Source: Chitinispirillales bacterium
GTDB lineage: Bacteria; Fibrobacterota; Chitinivibrionia; Chitinivibrionales; Chitinispirillaceae
DNA: 18,464 nt
Direction: 5' to 3'
Assembly: GCA_031254445.1 (NCBI GenBank)
Contig: JAIRUL010000145.1
Location: forward strand, 1 to 18,464
Under the pieces are notes generated by a model. It was not told the origin of the DNA and did no database searches. It saw only the letters and a program-made list of their open reading frames with translations. A program made the translations under genes and the position numbers. Shown piece after piece: positions 15,130-18,464 of this stretch. Numbering within the stretch: position 1 is the stretch's first letter; each line of letters starts with the position of its first letter.

Positions 15130-17814
15130 TTATCCCCTGCTTCCCGCCCCCGCCAAGGCTTTTCTAGCCATATCCACCGGAACCACCGATGCCGCGCACA
15201 GCGTCACCACGCCCCACTGCGTAATGCTCAGCCCGTGGCATCTGAAAATTTCCCCGCCGGTGTAGACGAGCGCGATTTGGATTATGGCTACCAGCCCCAG
15301 AATGCGCAAAAAGTTTTTGTTGCCGCATATATTGTCTAAGACGTTCACGCTGTCGGTGCGGGCGTTGAAAGCGTTGAACATGGCTATAAGCACGAAGAAA
15401 GTGAAGTAGGCGGTGTACACGGTCTCTTGGCCGCCGGCGTTTTGCGCGAAGAAGCGCTCTTTGAAGGGTTCGCAGAAGAGGAAGAGCAGGCTCAGCGCGA
15501 AGATCCACGCGGAGCCGGTGAAGATGCTTTTCCACATCCGTCCGCTGACTATCGGGTCGGCGCGTTTCTTTGGCGGCTCTTTCATGTAGCGTTTGAGCGC
15601 GGCTTCTCCGCCGAAAGCCAGCGCGGCTAGGGTATCCATGATCAGGTTTATCCACAGTATCTGTATTATCGTGAGCGGGTTCTCGCGGCCGAGGAGCGGA
15701 GCTATGAAGTTGATTAGCACCGCCGAGACGTTTATGGTCAGCTGGAAGACGATAAACTTCCTTATGTTGTTGAAGATCGTCCTTCCGTACAAGACGGCCT
15801 TGTCGATGGAGTTGAAGTTGTCGTCCAAAATCACGATGTCGCTCGCCTCTTTCGCGACCTCCGTGCCGCCGCCCATGGCGAAGCCGACGTCGGCTTTTTT
15901 GAGGGCTGGGGAGTCGTTGACCCCGTCGCCGGTCATGCCGACCACGTAGTTCATCTCTTGCGTTATGCGGACTAGGCGGCTCTTGTCGGCGGGCAGGGCG
16001 CGCGCCACTACCCTTATGTCCTTGAGCATTGCCTTAATCTCGCCGTCGGAACGCGCGGCGAATTCGTCCGATGTTAGGACGGCGTCGCTATCGCAGCGCA
16101 TGAGCCCCGCGTCTTTGGCGATTGCCGCGGCGGTCTCTTTGCGGTCGCCGGTTATCATGACGACGTTTAGGCCGGCCTCTATAACCTCTTTTATGGCGGT
16201 GACGGATTCGGGGCGGACCTCGTCGCGTATTCCCATTACGCCAACGAGCGTCCAGCCGCCTTCCGGCAGGGATTCGTCAATGATATTCTTTTCGGAGACG
16301 GCAAGCGCGACGACCCTGATCGCGCGCTCGGCGAGGGCGTCGATGTTTTTGTTTAGTTGCTGATGCCCGGCGTACTCTTTTTTCTGCCCGCCATTGTCAT
16401 AATAATATTTACATCTATCCAAAATCTTCTCCGGCGCGCCCTTTATAAGCGTAAGCGAATAATCGCCCTCTATGGATGTCGCAGAATATTTGTTGGTGCT
16501 GTTGAAAGGTATCTTGCCGATGGTTTTCGCGTTCACGGCTTCGCCGTCACCGCCGGAGAACGCGAGGACGGCGCGCTCGGTCGCGTTTCCGCCCACGATT
16601 TTTCTCTGCGCGCCCTCGCCGGAGATTACCGAATCGGTGTTTTGGAGGATGGAGAGGGACAAATATTTTTTCAGCCCGCCGTCCACGCCGCCGTAGCTTT
16701 TATACTCGTTCAGCGCGCCGTCGATAAACGCGACGACCTCCAGCTTCCCCTTGGTGATCGTCCCCGTCTTATCGCTGAATAAAAAGTTCAAACTGCCCGC
16801 GGTCTCTATGCCCGCGAGCTTGCGGACGAGCACGTTGTCTTTGAGCATCTTGCCCATGTTGAGCGCGGAGACGATGGCAATCATAAGCGGCAGCCCCTCT
16901 GGAACCGCCATCACTATTATTATCACGACGAGCATGAACGCGTGCATGGCGTCGTTCAAAAGCGTCCCCCAGTTCGCGCAGTAGGCCGCTATCCGCGCGG
17001 GGTCGAAGCCGTTGTTTATCAGCGTAAACTTGAACATCAAAGCCAGCGCGATGGAGACGCCGCCTGCGTATCCGAACTTGCTGATGCTGCGCGCGAGGGC
17101 TCTGAGTTTGACCTTGAGCGGGGTCTCCCTGTCGTCCCCGGTTTGCAGCTCCTTGGCTATTTGCCCGTAGACCGACTTGTCGCCCACGACCCCTACCCGC
17201 ATTACCGCGTTGCCGCCGCACACGACCGCGCCCCGAAACACCTTGTGCGGGTGCAAAAAGTCCATCGCGGCGCTGTCGTCTTCGTAGCCGTCGGGGATGG
17301 CTTTTTTCGCCGCCTCCTTGGACTCGCCGTTTAGGGCGGATTGGTCCACCTTGATGCCGCCGTCTACTACCACCCCGTCCGCCGGGATCTTGTCGCCGGG
17401 CTGTAGGAGGATGGCGTCGCCGCATACTAAGTCGCAAATGTCAAGTTCGACAATCACACCGTTTCGGTATGTCTTAACTTGTATCCTTGACGCGTCCTCC
17501 TGCAATTTCTGAAAGGCGTTTTCGTTCCGGTACTCGGAAAAGGTCGACACGAGGGTGGCGATGAGTATCGCGACCGCGATGCCCACGGGTTCGTACCACG
17601 CGATCTTTTCCCCGGTGATGAACCCCGTCTGCGTCCCGATGACTAGGCCCGCGTTTATCGCGAGCGCGACGAGCAGTATCTTTATCATCGGGTCGCCGAA
17701 ATTGGCCTTCAGCTTGTCAAAAAAGCTCTCCCTCGCCAGCTCGGTCAGCCGGTTGTCGCCGGACCGCGCTTTCGATTCCGCAGCCTGAGAGTCTGTCAGC
17801 CCGAAAGGTTGCAT
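15130..17814 (-). CDS. Calcium-transporting P-type ATPase, PMCA-like (P-IIB)
   Basis: This 894-residue integral membrane pump should export Ca2+ at the cost of ATP. The cation ATPase N-terminal region is followed by M1-M2 (about 43-92), then the actuator domain with NGES (162-165, a variant of TGES). M4 has Pro305-Glu306-Gly307-Leu308, the phosphorylation site is Asp348 in SDKTGT, and TGDGVND lies at 628-634. M5 (FQLTINVSAVLINFIAP) and M6 (LWINLIMDTLAALAFGGE) match the PMCA type, which keeps the M4 Glu and the M6 Asn/Asp of calcium site II. The C-terminus ends shortly after M10, with no calmodulin-binding tail. The start is ATG with AGGGAA upstream on the minus strand. A promoter is proposed at 17868-17895. 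Confidence 0.92.
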   Translation of the reverse strand: MQPFGLTDSQAAESKARSGDNRLTELARESFFDKLKANFGDPMIKILLVALAINAGLVIGTQTGFITGEKIAWYEPVGIAVAILIATLVSTFSEYRNENAFQKLQEDASRIQVKTYRNGVIVELDICDLVCGDAILLQPGDKIPADGVVVDGGIKVDQSALNGESKEAAKKAIPDGYEDDSAAMDFLHPHKVFRGAVVCGGNAVMRVGVVGDKSVYGQIAKELQTGDDRETPLKVKLRALARSISKFGYAGGVSIALALMFKFTLINNGFDPARIAAYCANWGTLLNDAMHAFMLVVIIIVMAVPEGLPLMIAIVSALNMGKMLKDNVLVRKLAGIETAGSLNFLFSDKTGTITKGKLEVVAFIDGALNEYKSYGGVDGGLKKYLSLSILQNTDSVISGEGAQRKIVGGNATERAVLAFSGGDGEAVNAKTIGKIPFNSTNKYSATSIEGDYSLTLIKGAPEKILDRCKYYYDNGGQKKEYAGHQQLNKNIDALAERAIRVVALAVSEKNIIDESLPEGGWTLVGVMGIRDEVRPESVTAIKEVIEAGLNVVMITGDRKETAAAIAKDAGLMRCDSDAVLTSDEFAARSDGEIKAMLKDIRVVARALPADKSRLVRITQEMNYVVGMTGDGVNDSPALKKADVGFAMGGGTEVAKEASDIVILDDNFNSIDKAVLYGRTIFNNIRKFIVFQLTINVSAVLINFIAPLLGRENPLTIIQILWINLIMDTLAALAFGGEAALKRYMKEPPKKRADPIVSGRMWKSIFTGSAWIFALSLLFLFCEPFKERFFAQNAGGQETVYTAYFTFFVLIAMFNAFNARTDSVNVLDNICGNKNFLRILGLVAIIQIALVYTGGEIFRCHGLSITQWGVVTLCAASVVPVDMARKALAGAGSRG

Positions 17815-17867
17815 GTGGGGTTCCCTGCGTTAATGGGTACGCTGCATTATTATGGATAATTAGGTAA

Positions 17868-17895
17868 AATATAAAAAAATTCAGGCGAAAGTCAA
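17868..17895 (-). promoter_or_regulatory. Putative sigma70-type promoter for the Ca2+ ATPase
   Basis: On the minus strand, TTGACT (17895-17890) and TATATT (17873-17868) are separated by 16 bases. They lie about 54 bases before the ATPase ATG, leaving a short leader that contains the AGGGAA ribosome site. Confidence 0.5.
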
Positions 17896-17966
17896 ATATT
17901 TATTGCTGTGGGAATGGCATTGAATTGATACGTATCGCGCCCCCCAAATCCGCCCCAAAACCCGCG

Positions 17967-17992
17967 ATAAAAAATATTTTATAAAAAATATT
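17967..17992. repeat. 12-bp direct repeat upstream of promoter
   Basis: ATAAAAAATATT occurs at 17967-17978 and again at 17981-17992, a 14-bp period. The second copy overlaps the first two bases of the TTGACA -35 box. A-tracts in this position can act as an UP-like element or a binding site. This is seen directly; the function is inferred. Confidence 0.5.
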
Positions 17993-18019
17993 GACATATT
18001 CGCCCCCGTATATTATTTT
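17991..18019 (+). promoter_or_regulatory. Putative sigma70-type promoter for the small membrane protein and tRNA
   Basis: A consensus -35 box TTGACA (17991-17996) is followed 17 bases later by TATTTT (18014-18019). TATTAT at 18011-18016 is an alternative -10 with a shorter spacer. It lies about 45 bases before the GTG start and may also drive the tRNA-Val downstream. Confidence 0.55.
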
Positions 18020-18064
18020 TAAGACATCTTTGGAAATTGCCCATAGGTTTGTACGGAGATTATT

Positions 18065-18367
18065 GTGAACAATTGGTTGTTTTCTAAGGCGAATTTTTAT
18101 CTTTTCGGGTTTAGCGCGGTTCTTTTGGCCGTTGGGTATTTTTTGCTCGGCCAAGGTCCGGTGGACAGCTCTTTGTCCAAGAGCGTCGCGCCTATTATTC
18201 TAGTTTTAGCCTACTGTGGCCTTATACCGTTCGCCATGCTGTATGGTTACGGGGCGGGCGGCGGCAAAGGCAAGCAGGAGCGCGAGGGGGCGGGCGGGCG
18301 GATGGCCCGGCTTTACATGCTGGACGGGCGGGAGTCTAAAGACGCAAGCAAGAGCGCTAAAAAATAG
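18065..18367 (+). CDS. Small two-helix membrane protein, DUF3098-like
   Basis: This 100-residue protein has two predicted membrane helices (about 11-28 and 41-62) and a hydrophilic, Gly/Lys/Arg-rich tail of about 38 residues that should face the cytoplasm under the positive-inside rule. The pattern SKANFYLFGF, GYFLLGQGP and VAPIILVLAYCGLIPFA resembles the DUF3098 family, which I know mainly from Bacteroidota-related genomes; no function is established for it. The start is GTG with GGAG (18055-18058) 6 bases upstream. The charged tail after the second helix is longer than I would expect for the family. It is directly followed by tRNA-Val, one base after the stop codon. Confidence 0.75.
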   Translation: MNNWLFSKANFYLFGFSAVLLAVGYFLLGQGPVDSSLSKSVAPIILVLAYCGLIPFAMLYGYGAGGGKGKQEREGAGGRMARLYMLDGRESKDASKSAKK

Positions 18368-18368
18368 G

Positions 18369-18443
18369 GGGCGTTTAGTTCAGCTGGTATAGAGCGCCTG
18401 CCTTACAAGCAGGAGGTCGTAGGTTCGAATCCTACAACGCCCA
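18369..18443 (+). tRNA. tRNA-Val (anticodon UAC)
   Basis: A complete 75-nt cloverleaf is visible. The acceptor stem GGGCGTT (18369-18375) pairs with AACGCCC (18436-18442), discriminator A. The anticodon stem CCTGC/GCAGG encloses loop CTTACAA with anticodon TAC at 18404-18406. The T arm is GTAGG-TTCGAAT-CCTAC (18419-18435). CCA is not encoded. The acceptor stem starts one base after the stop codon of the preceding gene. Confidence 0.96.
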
Positions 18444-18464
18444 GAGTATGCGGGTTTGCGGTGT

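Noticed and set aside
18369..18464. tRNA-Val as an integration site for a mobile element
   Set aside because: No duplicate of the tRNA 3' end and no integrase is seen in the window; only 21 bases follow the tRNA.
1..18464. CRISPR array, insertion sequence or rRNA
   Set aside because: No regularly spaced repeats, transposase-like protein or rRNA-like sequence was found on reading both strands.

Overview
The window looks like chromosomal DNA of a Gram-negative, probably anaerobic bacterium. The grounds are a nonulosonic-acid synthase and surface-glycan enzymes, an AmpD-type amidase without a signal peptide, a ferredoxin-type 2-oxoacid oxidoreductase, and an E1 enzyme with fused alpha and beta halves. 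A DUF3098-like small membrane protein and the fused E1 would fit the Bacteroidota/Fibrobacterota/Chlorobiota side of the tree, but this is a weak inference and I cannot name the species. Start codons are mixed (ATG, GTG, TTG), and Shine-Dalgarno motifs mark most of them.

Region 1 (1-6045) is a surface-glycan locus that is more AT-rich than the rest. It holds the 3' end of a putative glycan transferase, a pseudaminic-acid-synthase-like gene, a second full-length copy of the same transferase family, a Stealth-type sugar-phosphate transferase, an overlapping GT92-like glycosyltransferase and, convergent to these, a third type of glycosyltransferase. Together they suggest a nonulosonate- and phosphate-containing surface or appendage glycan.

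Region 2 (6097-7482) carries a FolM/PTR1-type pteridine reductase on the minus strand, divergent from an AmpD-like amidase. A set of strong hairpins follows (7496-7602), one of which is a good terminator for the minus-strand operon beyond it.

Region 3 (7642-14347) is the metabolic core, arranged as two divergent units around a 240-bp AT-rich spacer. Leftwards run an orphan Hpt phosphotransfer protein, a fused gamma-alpha 2-oxoacid:ferredoxin oxidoreductase subunit and its beta subunit. Rightwards run a fused alpha-beta thiamine-dependent E1 dehydrogenase and, overlapping it by 4 bp, a lipoyl domain fused to a complete KAS III (FabH-like) ketosynthase. No E2 acyltransferase or E3 lies nearby. 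The simplest reading is a pathway in which the acyl group made by E1 on the lipoyl arm is delivered directly to the ketosynthase cysteine, bypassing acyl-CoA. This is the most interesting content of the window.

Region 4 (14375-18443) holds a RadC/JAMM protein, a convergent PMCA-type Ca2+ P-type ATPase, a divergent small two-helix membrane protein with a good promoter, and a tRNA-Val(UAC) that begins one base after that gene's stop codon. No CRISPR array, insertion sequence or rRNA was seen.
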